64,000 nt of DNA from Morella rubra (lineage: Eukaryota; Streptophyta; Magnoliopsida; Fagales; Myricaceae), in assembly GCA_003952965.2 (NCBI GenBank), contig RXIC02000430.1, positions 25,831-89,830 of the forward strand, written 5' to 3'. The translations under genes and the position numbers were made by a program. Positions 1 to 11,553 of the stretch are shown here, one piece after another (position 1 is the first letter of the stretch; each line of letters begins with the position of its first letter). The notes under the pieces were generated by a model that did not search any database, was not told the DNA's origin, and worked only from the letters and a program-made list of their open reading frames with translations.

Positions 1-195
1 ATGTGTCCTCTTTTTTGGAGACAACACACAATTCCATCCCAAATAATCGATTTTTGTTTTTTACGTAAATTTCTATCCCAAAAAGAAAAAAATTGTTGAG
101 AAAAAAAACTTTTCGGGATGATTTTAATTTCCATCCCAAAAAAGAAAGCTTTTTGGGAGAAAATCCGTCCCCAAAAAGTCAAATTTGTTATAGTG
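1..195. mobile_element. CACTA transposon terminus, truncated by the window edge
   Basis: The last bases read, on the minus strand, CACTATAACAAATTTGAC, which resembles the CACTACAAGAAATTTGAC terminus at 23137. The segment holds the same cccaaaaag / gggac-type subterminal repeats as 23137-23330 and 42360-42716, so the three belong to one family. Only the terminal 195 bases lie in the window and no coding sequence is visible. Confidence 0.65.
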
Positions 196-936
196 TAAGC
201 TCAAATTTTCCGTAAACCAAATTTTTTGAGGGAATATCATATTACGCCCCGTATCTATAGCCAATTAAATCTTTTTTGATAATACAGTGGTAATAAATTT
301 TGATAATTTGAGTACCAACATGAACTCAATTTCAAAAATATAGTGCACGCAAATTCAATTCAGAAAATCACGTACTATACTACTTCCACTAATTAAGTTT
401 TCGTCTTCCATGTTTTCGTAAAATTCTGAGGCTTGCACAAATCGTCTGTGCTATGTTTTTGTACTACATTGACCTCCGAACATTTTCCAACCATCTCTAT
501 GTTGAGGTCAAAATTAATCTCTATGTTGCCATAAAAAAAAGTTAATATTCATGAACCTAGTAACAACCTCAAACTTGTATCTACATGGCGTGATCCATGC
601 ACGCTTTCATCACGACAAATGCATATACCTAACATGCATTTATTGGAGTACACTTATTTAAGGCAATTGGACAATATATATATTCTCCCTTCATCTTCTT
701 TTTTCTAAAGGACAATATATATATTCGCCCGTACTATTTGAAAAATAACAAAGTCTTCTAGATGACTTGGTCACTGGTACTCTGCTTCATCCGCGTCGTG
801 AGTATATACGTCAGCCACAAATTCGTCATCATCAAAAAGTGATGTATCACGAGGGGTTCGCAGTTGGAACAATCTCGATGAATTCGTACAAAAAAAAAAA
901 AACTCCTTGATCAGGCTTGAGGGGCCGGAAAGGCTC
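196..936. other. Upstream flank of chitinase-like gene 1
   Basis: No gene is seen. About 430-700 is one forward copy of an upstream block that recurs at 9780-10000, 14535-14850 and 53765-53900, and in inverted orientation at 4591-4750, 8415-8760 and 9150-9370. A recognisable segment is the aacctcaaacttgt...acatggcgtgatccatg region near 565-600. Confidence 0.6.
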
Positions 937-943
937 TATATAT
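937..943 (+). promoter_or_regulatory. TATA box of chitinase-like gene 1
   Basis: TATATAT lies about 100 bases before the ATG at 1042. An equivalent box is found at a similar distance before the other two chitinase copies (10138, and a weaker TATATG at 54148), so the position is shared by the family. Confidence 0.6.
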
Positions 944-1041
944 GGGTACACTATCTCTTCGTATGGCTCCAAGCTACCGAGGGATATCTCACAGCTTGCA
1001 AGCAATAGTTCACTGCCTAAGCCCTGATCACCTTCCCCACA

Positions 1042-2185
1042 ATGACGATTCCCTTCGTAAAAGCCGGATACTGGTCTTCGACCAGTCAATTCGCGGTGGG
1101 TAGCATAGAATCCAGCCACTTTACCCATCTTTTTTGTGCCTTTGCGGAGCTCAACGCCGAGACCTTTGAAGTTAGCTTTCCTACTCCAACCATGCTTGAC
1201 TTCAAAACCTTCACCCAAACCGTGCAACGAAGAAACCCCGACGTTAGGACCCTTTTATCCATCGGTGGACCCGTCTCTAATCCTTCAATCTTCGCTTCAA
1301 TGGCCAGCCAGGCAGGGGGGCGTAAAATATTCATAAACTCCTCCATAAAGCTTGCCAGAACTAACAACTTTCATGGCCTTGACCTCAGCTGGCTGTACCC
1401 CTCCACGGCAGACGAAAGTCGCCACCTCGGCGAACTCCTCAAGGAATGGCATGATGCCATTGTCGATGACGCCAAAGGCATTGGCAAACCTCAGTTGCTC
1501 CTAACAGCGCAGGTCTTTTACTCGCCAAGGCGTTATTCGTATCCGGACGCTCCTATTATTTCTCATAGCTTGGACTGGGTAAATGTACTGGCCTATGACT
1601 TCTATTCCCCCAGTAACTCGCCGAATCAGACTGGAGCACATTCTGCCCTGCGCAGTAAAGGAGAGCAACCGAGCGTGGAGACTGGCATCAATGCTTGGAT
1701 AGAATCAGGAGTGGAAAAGACAAAATTAGTCCTGGGCCTTCCGTTTTATGGGTGCGCATGGTTGCTGGCAGATAAGAATATTAACGAAATCTCTTCACCA
1801 GCAAAAGGAGCACCTCCTTCCTACCCAACTGGGACCATAGGTTATAACCAAATCAAGAATTTCATAGCCCGCGATCAACATACAAAAGTAAAATTCGATA
1901 CTGGTACTGAGACACACTATTGCTATGACCATACAATTTGTATTAGTTATGATGATACAAAAAGTATCATTAAGAAGGTTGAATATGCCAAGGAAAAGGA
2001 GCTACATGGTTACTTTGCATGGCATGTGGGCTACGACAGCAATTGGATTCTTTCCGAAACAGGTTTGTACGGTTTCATTTCCTTATCACCATTTCTTAAT
2101 ATTTTAGGCTTCTGACCTACACGAATCCTCTACTTTCTGACAATTTATTTCTTCCTGCCGTGCAGCTGCTCGTGGAGGAGTGTAG
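1042..2185 (+). CDS. Class V chitinase-like protein (GH18), catalytic motif lost
   Basis: The inferred structure is two exons, 1042-2062 and 2166-2185, joined by a GT-AG intron (donor after ...GAAACAG, acceptor TGCCGTGCAG), giving 346 residues. Without splicing the frame stops at 2115; the spliced short last exon matches the exon form seen in the paralogue at 10267. The fold is recognised from FTHLFCAFAEL (27-37), the sugar-barrel strand TLLSIGG (70-76), AYDFYSP (184-190) and GYFAWHVGYD (323-332). The GH18 catalytic signature DGLDLDWEYP is here HGLDLSWLYP (111-120): the first and third Asp and the proton-donor Glu are His, Ser and Leu. Chitinase activity is therefore not expected. Plant class V homologues without activity but with lectin activity are known (Robinia chitinase-related agglutinin), which is the best functional guess. 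No signal peptide is visible, so a cytosolic or vacuole-independent location is likely. AATAAA at 2382 may serve as polyadenylation signal. Confidence 0.8.
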
Positions 2186-3181
2186 AGATTGGAATCCGAA
2201 TTAAGCTTATTTACGTTATCTGCAATATAGCCAATAAGCAGATAGTACTGTATATGTACTTCTACGAATGTCGAAGCTTGTGTGGTGTGTTTTCCGCTGT
2301 GTTAATGAAGCTTAGCTTGCCTAGCCCAGTAGGGAAATGGCAGGAATTTTTTTTTTTTGTCCGTTACTGTTATATATCCTCAATAAAAGGCCAATAATTG
2401 GATGTGGCGTCTGTTTCTCAATTTTCATAATATTGAAAACTTGTATTGCTGAATCCGATATTGTGTGTTACTGTAATTATAATATATATATCGATATTAA
2501 TGATCAACATAATGTCAAGATATATATTAACGTTGTACGTACGTACTTTCGTCATGTTTCACGTGACACGTGTTGCACGGCTCAGATCAGATCTTTTGCT
2601 TAACTACAATGGCCAGCTTAATTTCCACCAAAGAAGAAGCAATTTGAACTGGTTTTAATTAAATGATATATTTTTTAATATATATAGAAAGCTACAAGGA
2701 AGGTAGTATATATCCACAGTAAGGTACTAGATCAGATAATTTAGAGACTCAGATAATTTATGGAACTTCTATTTAATAAAACCAAAAGACTTACTTAATT
2801 ACCCAAAAAAATAATAATAATAATAAAGACTGGTATATACTATATAGTTTAACGCAAAAAAATAATAATTACCTAAAAAATATTCTGGGGTACAAAAGTT
2901 GATGAAAGAGTGAGAGAGAAAATTTGAATAAATATTATAATGAAAATAAATAATTAGATAAGAATAAAGATTATTTTATAATTTTTTTAATAAAATTAAA
3001 ATTTTGATTTTGGTACACAAACGTTGTGGATGTACGGTCCTAATCACGTGCTTTCGCGCGGGTGAGTGGATGAAAAGAGCTCCTAATGTCAAGTGCGTTG
3101 GTGCACGCGTCCACTCTCTGTCGTCTCTTCAGTTCCTCTCCCCTTACTTCGTCCAATTCCAACCCCGCATCGCGAGCTTTT
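2186..3181. other. Intergenic spacer between chitinase 1 and metallophosphoesterase exon
   Basis: No gene is seen. The spacer is AT-rich and matches 14860-15850 and 55350-56596, which places the same two gene types in the same order three times. Runs such as aataataataata (2810-2825) are the only low-complexity stretches. Confidence 0.6.
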
Positions 3182-3220
3182 ATGGCAACCTCTGTTCGCA
3201 TCGCAGTCGTCGGTGACATG
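3182..3220 (+). pseudogene. Calcineurin-like metallophosphoesterase, isolated exon 1 (copy 1)
   Basis: Thirteen codons read MATSVRIAVVGDM and are followed by a GTGAGT donor. The GD is the first half of the GDxH metal-binding motif of calcineurin-like phosphoesterases; in the other copies it continues across the intron into HDDW. This copy has the best-preserved exon 1 of the four, but the gene is cut off at about 3266 by a repeat, and exon 2 and later exons are absent. It cannot make a working enzyme. Confidence 0.6.
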
Positions 3221-3266
3221 GTGAGTCTCTCTCTCCCTAGCATTTGTTTTTTGTTCGATTTTTGAA

Positions 3267-4590
3267 AAACAAGGTTTAGACCCTAAAGAACACCTAGAGG
3301 GGGGTGAATAGGTATTGCTACTTTCTTTTTCAATAAATAGACAAATTTAAAACAAGTTCTAAATTAGTCTTGTCTAGATCTGAAAGTATTAAACGATTAA
3401 CACATATCAAGCACAAAGTAAAAACCAATCACACGTCGAGGCAAGAGATTTGATGACGAAGTGGAAAATCTTATCAAAGGAAAAACCACTCTGGGCTAGC
3501 AGCCACCAAGAATTCACTAGAAGATAAACCTTACACCGGTGACTCAGACAAGGGTAACATCCAGTTGCTTGAGTCTGACAACCTCAAAGTAATAATCTAA
3601 ATAGTCCAACCTAGACCCACTCCCTTGTGGTTATCCCTCAGCCTTCTGAGGTTGTTCTTTGTGAATCTCGTCACGAACGCTCCGGTTCTTCAACACCGTT
3701 GACTCTATATGCCAATCTCCTTAAGCTCTCTGAAGCTTTCACAGGAGATTAGTTTCAATGGTGATTGAGGTGATTGATGTATGAGAAAGAGAATAGGAAC
3801 ACTTTAGGTTCAAAGGTATCAAGGGATTTTTCTCTCAAGCATGAGACGCCAAGGAAAGATGGAAAATAACTTGGGCAAAACCTCTTGGACGAATGTGTCA
3901 TGGTTTAAATAGAAAAAGATAAGAAAATTTGAAATCAAGGATTGTCACTTGAGCCAAGCTAGGGCGAAGCTAGGGCGAAATACACTGTATGAAAAAGTTG
4001 CAGTTTTGCTCAAGCCAAGCTAAGGCAAAGATAGGTAAAACTTACTGTGTAAAAAATCACATATTTCGCTCAAGCTAAGGTCAGGTGAAAATAAAGCGAA
4101 TTTGAACTCCTTTTTTCAAAATTCAACTCCCTGACAGATCATATTCTGGAGATATACTTGAGATATTTTAAGATCGGATCACACTTTGCGAATTTGAACT
4201 CCTTTTTCAAAATTCGAATATCGTTCGTCTTTATTTTCGTGATTCAAATAATTTCCAATTCTAATATTGTTAAGAGATATCTTGAATACTTGAACAAACC
4301 CTTATCTAAATAATTCAAATTACAATTCAAATTTGAAAAGGAATTTGTCAATAACATTAACAAACTCCCCCTTTGACAATTCCATGACAAAGCCTATACA
4401 TCATGCTAGGAAAATAAAAAAATTGATAAAGACCCTTGCCAATCACCAAGACAAGAACTTGTTTACAATTTTTGACTCAACCTTAAAACTAGACTCAAGT
4501 GGTCAAGAGTCGTGGAAAGTCGACCTGTTTCCTGAAACAATAATTCTCAGGAAACCAAGCATCGAAAACAAAAATTTTTGACTCATCCTT
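3267..4590. repeat. Retroelement-like noncoding repeat (family R1)
   Basis: The intron of the metallophosphoesterase copy breaks off here and a sequence with cctagaggggggtgaatagg begins. A similar start is at 59540, with ctcccccttt sequences downstream in both (4363 and 62100), and the opposite orientation appears at 21720-22330 (cacccccctctagg). No coding domain, clear TG...CA ends or primer-binding site could be found, so assignment to LTR retrotransposons is tentative. Confidence 0.4.
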
Positions 4591-5146
4591 TATTTTTAGG
4601 GCATGAAATTGATCAGAAGAAATTACGACATAGATGATCAGATGGTTGGAAAATGTTCCGAGGTCAATGTAGTACGAAAACATAGCACCGACGATTTGTG
4701 CAAGCCTTAGATGTGTGCATGGATCACACCGTGTAAAGACAAAAAATTTCACTAATTTTTACACAAAAATCTATAAAACTTCGATCTACATAAATATTCA
4801 CAATTCTATCAAAAATCTTATAATTGTTTATAAAACGAACATCCCAAATAAGAACCTTTAATTAATTTCAAATGCAATTGTTCATGGGCAAGAATAACAT
4901 ACCAAGGTAATTTCTGATTGTCCTCATTGATAACTCAATGTAATTTGGCTAACTTTTTTATTTTTATGCTTACTCCTTGGCCAATTTGAAACCCATGAGA
5001 ACATAAAATGAGAATTTTTTGAGAGGAACATATATATATATATATAAGAGGAAATGTATATCTATAAGCTAGCTAGCGAAGACTTTGTTATTTTACAAAT
5101 ATTAACTGGCGAATGTTGTCCATTAATTACCTTAAATAGGTCATGT
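4591..5146 (-). repeat. Inverted copy of the chitinase upstream block
   Basis: The minus strand matches the upstream block seen forward at 430-500 and 14540-14650, for example the segment containing catagcaccgacgatttgtg (4680-4700). It is nearly repeated at 8585-9160, so the block was duplicated after inversion. No gene is seen. Confidence 0.6.
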
Positions 5147-8100
5147 CACTACAAGAAAATAGGTTTTGGGTGTCAAATATTTTGTCACCTAAAGTTCAAA
5201 ATTGGTCAGCAAACGTTTTAGGTGTCAAATGTTTTGACACCCAGGTTTGACAGAAGGGGTGTGTCATTGATGGTTTATGAGGTTCCTCAAGAAATAGCGT
5301 CCGGACGCCAACTCTTATGTTCAGGACGTTTTTCATTTGTGTGACAATTATAATACGTCACAAATTACATATTTTTGTCTATTTCATGACCCGTGCGAGC
5401 GTTAATGTATTACATTACAAATCCATTTCGTCATTGAATCTCGTGTGAACGGCTCAAATAATGTTTGAAATTCTTTGTTAAAATGTAAATTTTGTCAGCA
5501 GATATATCGTCCGCACTTTTAAAATACATGCGGACTAATTGTTTTTATTTTTTGAAAAAAGAAAATTCCACGAATATAATGTGCGAACGGCTCTAGAACG
5601 TGCGGACTCTGGTTAAACACGGACGTGGGGATGGTGGATTATTTGCGGTGCTGATTGTTTTTATTTTATGAAAAAAAAATGCCATGAATATAATGTGCAA
5701 ATGGCACAAGAACGTGTGGACAATGGATAAAAAGAACGTGGGGACAGTAAAAATTGTGTTTGGACAATATTATGGGGTAACACGTGTGGACATGTTAATT
5801 TATTACGTGCAGAATAATGACATTTAAGCGGACGTTCAAACGATTCTAAATTATAATATTAAATATGCGAATTTAAATTATTTAATTATGCATTTAAAAT
5901 TAAATTAGACATGAATATGAAGACATTATATTAAATATAGTATAAATCAGTAATGGTCTACAAATATCTAATCAACATAATAGTAAATAAAATAAATAAT
6001 CGAAATCAAGTCTGAAATAAACAATCTACCCAAATTTGTCGGGCCATGAAATGCGATGTCACTTTCCTTACGTGTTCCATCATCTGCTCACGCATTTCTT
6101 CTTGCAATCGCTGGAGCCACTTCTCTTGCTCTACTTGTTTCTGTTGTTGCTGCTGCTCCTTTAAATGTGTTGCTACTCTCACATCACCCTCTCCATTTTG
6201 CCTGCCTTTACAACTACCTCATTATATTCTTTCTGTCTAGCCTCATCTCCTCTATCTCCATTCTTGCCTCTTCCAATCTCCGGGCTAGATCAACGGACGT
6301 CATTAAGGACGATGATCCAACTTGCCGCACATAAACCACGCTAACCCTTTTTCATCCCCAAGACCTCTGTGAAGATCTCCACTTCTGTGAATGACCTTCC
6401 CTCAGACTCGTGCTATAATTGTAGCGCCTCCATCTTTTCTACAAGTGAAAGAGAACATTGAAAAGTTAATTTATTAAATATAAGAAATTAATAATGCATA
6501 ATAAAACTTTACAAAACTTACAAAATATTCTCGTGCAATATCGGATGTCCATGTGTTGTCCTTAATAGTATGTGTTTCTTTGTACATCAATGCAGGATTA
6601 ATCTGATCAGTTTCTGAATCTTTTTGCACACCAAAAAATGACATATACATTAAAATACCTTAATTACATAATGTCGTAACAACAAAAATACACTTAAATA
6701 TTTGAGTTGATTACCATCAGAGCTAGTGCGTGTTGGAAAGACCGAGAGCCCGATGTGTGAGCACTGTCAGTGTAGACCTACTTTGACGATTGATTTCACT
6801 CCTCCTCTAAAATATATAACTATTAAGTTAGTAAAAAACAAAGTATATAAGTAGATAAAAATATTAGAATAAACATTTTTACTGAAATTCTTCAATACTA
6901 AATAATTCGCAGATGGGAGCTCATTCTTCCTTCTTCATGTTCAGGTACAGATGCTGTAATGCATATTCTTTGGTGGGAAAGAGCAGAACATTTACGTACA
7001 TTACGGATAATCTAGTGCTAAACTCTTCACAACTTGGACAATTCGAAAATTACATTTTTAACATGCATATATATCCTAAACAAAATGACAACATATGATT
7101 TACACAGTCCGCACGCACCAAATATGACGTCTGAACAGCTAATAAAAAACGACGTAGTTCAAAAAAACATAAACACATGTATATATCTTATATATCTTAA
7201 ACTAAACGATGGCGTATAAAGCAACCACTGTCCTCACAGCACACTCAGGACGTCAGCATGGCCTATGTAAAATGGCAATGTTTGCAAAAAAAAACTAAAA
7301 CGCCCACATGAGCATGTCTGTTTGACTGTCTGAACATTGTAAATAACCGTAGAAAATTTAAAACTATCCATCCGGAAGTGTCGTGGGAAGAAGACCGAGT
7401 CGACTTACCCATGGCTAGCCTCTCTTCTACCTCCAAAACTCCCCCAAACCAACACAAAATTATAGTCTAAACAATCTTACAACATTAGGTAATCCATCAA
7501 ACAACTGTGGTGGTAGGAAATCATTCATGAAAATTTCTATGTAAATAACTTTAAAAAAATACTATTTGTAAGCCAAAAAATGAAATAAAAACATGAGAAA
7601 CGTACCTAGATACAACGAACTCTATGAAATAGGATGGAAAAGCAAGATTACTGGACGAGAAACGTGAATGTACGTCTAAGAAAGGAGAGAAAATGGTACT
7701 GAATGGCTGGTGTAAAATGTCATTCAAATGGCTTTTGTTCGTATTTAAAATCCGTCCCCACCGTGCGGACAGTTTTGTTTTCTATGTGCACCAATCAGAT
7801 TCCCACTCATTAAATTTTAAATCGTGAACCGTTAGGAAAATCTTTTAAAAATGATGGCATGCGGACAGTTTGAGTCAGTGCGAACGGCAACGAACGGGCA
7901 GACGTCTGGAACGTGCTACGTAGAGCACCACTATTCGCTAAAATTTTAGCCATACGCGTTCGAACGGGAGAGAACTGTGTAGACGTGAATAGCTATTCTC
8001 CATGGTCGTCTAAAATAGACGCGTATTAATCATGCGCGAACTGTCTCAATCGTTCAGATGTTATGAGCAAATTGTGCAAACAGTATTGCAGTTTTTGTGA

Positions 8101-8414
8101 TGATTTGACCTGCGTCACTGATGGGTGACAAGTGTGTTTTGTCACCCAAACTATGTGCACACGGCTTCACAGACATGTGCGGATGCATTTGCAGATTCCT
8201 GACAAATGTGTCTAATCACAAATATATGACATTTTGTCTTTCGTCAAGCGTAAAAATCATGCGGACGGGTTTTAATGCCATCCGGACGTTTTTGCATTTC
8301 CGGGCGCAGCTTGTATAACAAAATTTATTTTTTGACAGAGAAAGACATGGTTTTGTGAAAAAATTTATTTTGACACCCGAAATTTTGACACTTAATATCA
8401 TTTTTCTTGTAGTG
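5147..8414 (-). mobile_element. CACTA transposon, 3.27 kb, non-autonomous
   Basis: Both ends are intact: CACTACAAGAAAATAGG at the left and its inverse ATTTTTCTTGTAGTG at the right, flanked by the 3-base target duplication TGT (5144-5146 and 8415-8417). Subterminal regions carry repeated gtgcggac / cggacg motifs (5290-5830 and 7750-8310). No TNP2-like transposase is present; only decayed TNP1-like pieces remain on the minus strand, so movement would need a transposase from elsewhere. An unoccupied copy of the insertion site lies at about 9150. Confidence 0.9.
6036..6602 (-). pseudogene. TNP1-like (Transposase_24 type) remnant inside the CACTA
   Basis: An exon at 6602-6522 on the minus strand reads LMYKETHTIKDNTWTSDIAR followed by EYF and a GTAAG donor. 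This is the conserved segment of plant Ptta/En/Spm transposases and aligns with LYSKTH...GWVSDVARENY in the 10.9-kb CACTA (51953-52057). Further along, 6332-6036 encodes a charged coiled coil (LARRLEEARMEIEEMRLDRK and a Gln-rich stretch), typical of the C-terminal part of that family. Stops and frame changes within the coiled coil, and the lack of the N-terminal part, mark it as non-functional. Confidence 0.6.
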
Positions 8415-9385
8415 TGTACTCCAATAAATGCATGAGAGATAGATGCATTTGTCGTGATGGAAGTGTGCATGGATCACGCCTTGTAGAGACAAGTTTGAGG
8501 TTGTTAGGTTCAACATTAAATTTTTCTTATGGCAACATAGAGATTAATTTTGACCTCATTTAATTTTCACAGGACCTACCTAGCTAGATTTTTAGGGTAT
8601 GAAGTTGATCCGAAGTAATTACAACATAGATGATCAGATGGTTGGAATATGTTCGGAGGTTAATGTAGTACGAAAACATAGCACCGACGATTTGTGCAAG
8701 CCTCGAAAGCATGCATGCGTGGATCACGCCATGTAAAGACAAAACTTTTCACCAATTTTTACTCAAAACCTATAAAACTCTAATCTACATAAATATTCAC
8801 AATTCTATAATTTTTTCTAAAATAGACATCCCATATAAGAAGCTTTAATTAATTTCCAATGAAATTATTCATGGGCAAGAATAACTTACTGAGGTATTTT
8901 TGGATTGTCCTCATCGATAATTCAACGTAATTAGGCAAACTTTTTTTATTTTTATCCTTAGTATTTGGCCAATTTGAAACCCATGAGAACAAAAAAGTCA
9001 CGTGTTAATTTCATGAGAATTTTTTTTACAAGAACATATATATATATATATAAGAGAAAATGTATATGTATAAGCTAGGTAGTGAAGAGTTTGTTATTTT
9101 ACAAATAGTACACTAGCGAATATTGTCCATTAATTACCTTAAATATGTCATGTACTCCAATAAATGCATGTGAGGTAGATGCATTTGTCTTGATGAAAGC
9201 GTGCATGGATCACGCCACGTAGAGACAAGTTTGAGGTTGTTAGGTTCAAATTGAGGGCTGAAAGCTAGAGATTAATTTTGACCTCATTTAATTTTCACTG
9301 GACCTACCTAGCTAGATTTTTAGGGCATGAAGTTGATCAGAAGTAATTAGGACATAATGACCTACCCTTTATTGTATGTGTTTCT
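8415..9385 (-). repeat. Inverted copies of the chitinase upstream block, with an empty CACTA site
   Basis: 8415-8760 and 9150-9370 are two minus-strand copies of the upstream block; 8585-9160 repeats 4591-5146. At about 9149 the sequence gtcatgtactccaataaatg is the pre-insertion form of the site occupied by the CACTA at 5147-8414. (TA)n runs lie near 5029-5046 and 9035-9052. No gene is seen. Confidence 0.65.
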
Positions 9386-10137
9386 TGTGTCTCTGTGGGA
9401 GTTTCTCCCAGGAGAAATTAGGGTAACTATGACCAGCATGTGATATAGTAGTGCATGATTGATATAATAATATTCTTACTCGCTTATTCAAGTAAATTTA
9501 TATAAAAAAAACAATTGCCAGCTTTCCATCTAGCTTTCCAGTAAACGTACGTGTTGCTCGAAAAATATGTTGTCCTCAAAACCGAGAAGGAAGTAGTTGT
9601 TCTCGATCATTAAAATATCTTTAGCCAATTAAACCTTATTTGATAATTCAGTATGGTAATGAGTTTCGATAATTTCTTGAAAAACAACTAAATTTCTACA
9701 ATATAGTGCAAATTCAATTTAGAAAATCAGGTATGGTACTACTAGCTTCCACTAATTCAGTTTTTGTCTTCCATTTTCGTAAAATTCTGAGGTTTGAATG
9801 CATAAATCGCCGGTGCTATTTTTTCGTCTACATGACCTCCGAACATTTTCCAGCCATCTTATCTATGTCCTAATTGCTTCTAATTACTTCATGCCCTAAA
9901 AAACTAGGTCCTGTGAAAATGAGGTCAAAATCTCTATGTTGCCATAAAAAGTTAATGTTTAACCTAACACCCTCAAATTTGTCTCTACATGATGGTCCTG
10001 AGGGTATGTTGGCCTTGTTCCTACCTTCCCTTTCGTTGTGGGAATAAGATCCATAAAACACAAAAGAAACCAATTACCTTAAATACTAGGTAATCGTTTC
10101 TATATAATTTGACTCCGTGTGGGGGCGGGAAAGGATC
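9386..10137. repeat. Forward copy of the chitinase upstream block
   Basis: 9590-10000 matches 240-590 and 14535-14760 in forward orientation and faces the inverted copies at 8415-9370. It forms the distal promoter region of chitinase copy 2. No gene is seen. Confidence 0.55.
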
Positions 10138-10145
10138 TATATATA
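10138..10145 (+). promoter_or_regulatory. TATA box of chitinase-like copy 2
   Basis: TATATATA lies 122 bases before the ATG at 10267, in the same context (ctatatata-ggtacac) as the box before chitinase 1. Confidence 0.55.
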
Positions 10146-10266
10146 GGTACACCTTCTTTCGTCAAGGCATCCAAACCTCCTAGGAATTATATCTCATAGC
10201 TCTTGCAAGAAATTAGAGAATAGTACTACTACTTTGTCTTGCCTCGCTTTCCCTACAACATTAATC

Positions 10267-11553
10267 ATGACGACTGAAGTTGTGAAAGCCGGATACTGGT
10301 ATTCCACTAGTGCATTCCCAGTGCCCGGTGGCTAGCAAAGAATCCACCCACTTCACCCATCTCTTTTGTGCCTTTGCCGATCTTGACCCCGATACCTACC
10401 AGTCATATTACCTGCTCGAAACAATATATTCCTTCAGTTCTCAACTTTCACCCAAACCGTGCAGAAAAAACTCCAATGTTAAGACCCTTTTATCCATCGG
10501 TGGACCAGCCTCGGATCCTTCTACCTTCGCTCAATGGCCAACCAGAAGAAGCAACCGTGCAGCATTCATAAGTTCCTCCATACAGCTTGCCAGAACTAAC
10601 AACTTCCATGGCCTTGACCTCTTCTGGCACCCCACCACACAACAGGAAAGTCGTGACCTTGGCGCAGTCCTCAATGAATGGCGTAATGCCATTAATGACG
10701 AGGCCGATGACACCGGCAATGAGAAATTGCTGTTGACAGCACAGGTCTGGAACTTTCCACGCGGGGGAGCTTACCAATATCCGGTTAATATTACTTGTCT
10801 TCGGTTGGACTGGATCAATGTAATTGCCTATGGCTTATATTCCCCCAGTACCTCACCGCATCAAACTCGAGCACATGCGGCATGGCTCAATAGGGGAAAC
10901 GACCCAAGCGCGGAAGCTGGGATCAATGCTTGGATAGCGGAAGCTAGGAACAATAAAATAAAAATTGTCCTGGGGCATCCATTTTTTGGGTACGCATGGA
11001 TGCTGGCAAATGAAAATAACCACCAAATCAATGCACCGGCTATAGGAGCGTCTCCTGATTTCGGCGCTGATGGGTTCGTAGGTTATAATCGAATCGCCAG
11101 TTTCACAGCCCAGAGAACTGCCACGGCAGTATTCGATCCCGTTACTCAAACAAACTACTGCTATGAGAAGAAAACTTGGATTAGTTATGATGATAAGGCG
11201 GCTATCACTAACAAGATTCAGAAGGCCAGGGGAAAGTCGGAGCTGCTTGGTTACTTTGCATCGCATGTGGACACCGACAACAATTGGATTCTTTCCAAGA
11301 CAGGTTCCATGATAGCTTATATCCATTAATATTAATTACTGCAACTCATGCATTAGAGTCTACCCAAGACGCCAGCAAACTATATATAATTGCTACGTTA
11401 CGAGGGCCTGTTACTTTCTATCATTTGATTATATATATATATATATGTGTCTGTGTCTGAGCGCGCGCGCGCGTAAATTCCTTTAGCTGGCTTCTGACGT
11501 ACTGTAATATTTCTTATTGCTCTGCAGCTGCTCAAGCATGGGGAGAAGTGTAG
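10267..11553 (+). pseudogene. Class V chitinase-like gene copy 2, frame-disrupted
   Basis: The family start ATG at 10267 opens MTTEVVKAGYWYSTSAFPVP but hits TAG at 10333 because of a one- or two-base indel; the rest of the protein is in another frame from about 10310. A second pair of compensating shifts lies at about 10430-10475, where FTQTVQ is out of frame. From there to the end the frame is open. An intron 11304-11527 (donor after AAGACAG, acceptor TCTGCAG) joins to a last exon 11528-11553 ending TAAQAWGEV, the usual class V tail. The catalytic signature is HGLDLFWHP, with no acidic proton donor; the AYDFY motif is AYGLY and the conserved Trp of GYFAWHV is Ser. It diverges from copies 1 and 3, so it is the older paralogue. 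An N-terminally truncated product cannot be excluded. Confidence 0.7.
11430..11474. repeat. (TA)n-(TG)n-(GC)n alternating tract in the copy 2 intron
   Basis: About 45 bases of nearly unbroken alternating purine-pyrimidine: (AT)8, then gtgtctgtgtctga, then gcgcgcgcgcgcg. It lies inside intron 11304-11527. Confidence 0.75.

Noticed and set aside
847..1367. Minus-strand and alternate-frame open frames over chitinase 1 (also 10490-11326, 54229-54860)
   Set aside because: They lie opposite a recognised GH18 coding frame, have no family resemblance and recur only because the paralogues share sequence.
6046..6334. Plus-strand open frames of 64 and 92 residues in the 3.3-kb CACTA
   Set aside because: They are antisense to the TNP1-like coiled-coil remnant, which has a clear family match.
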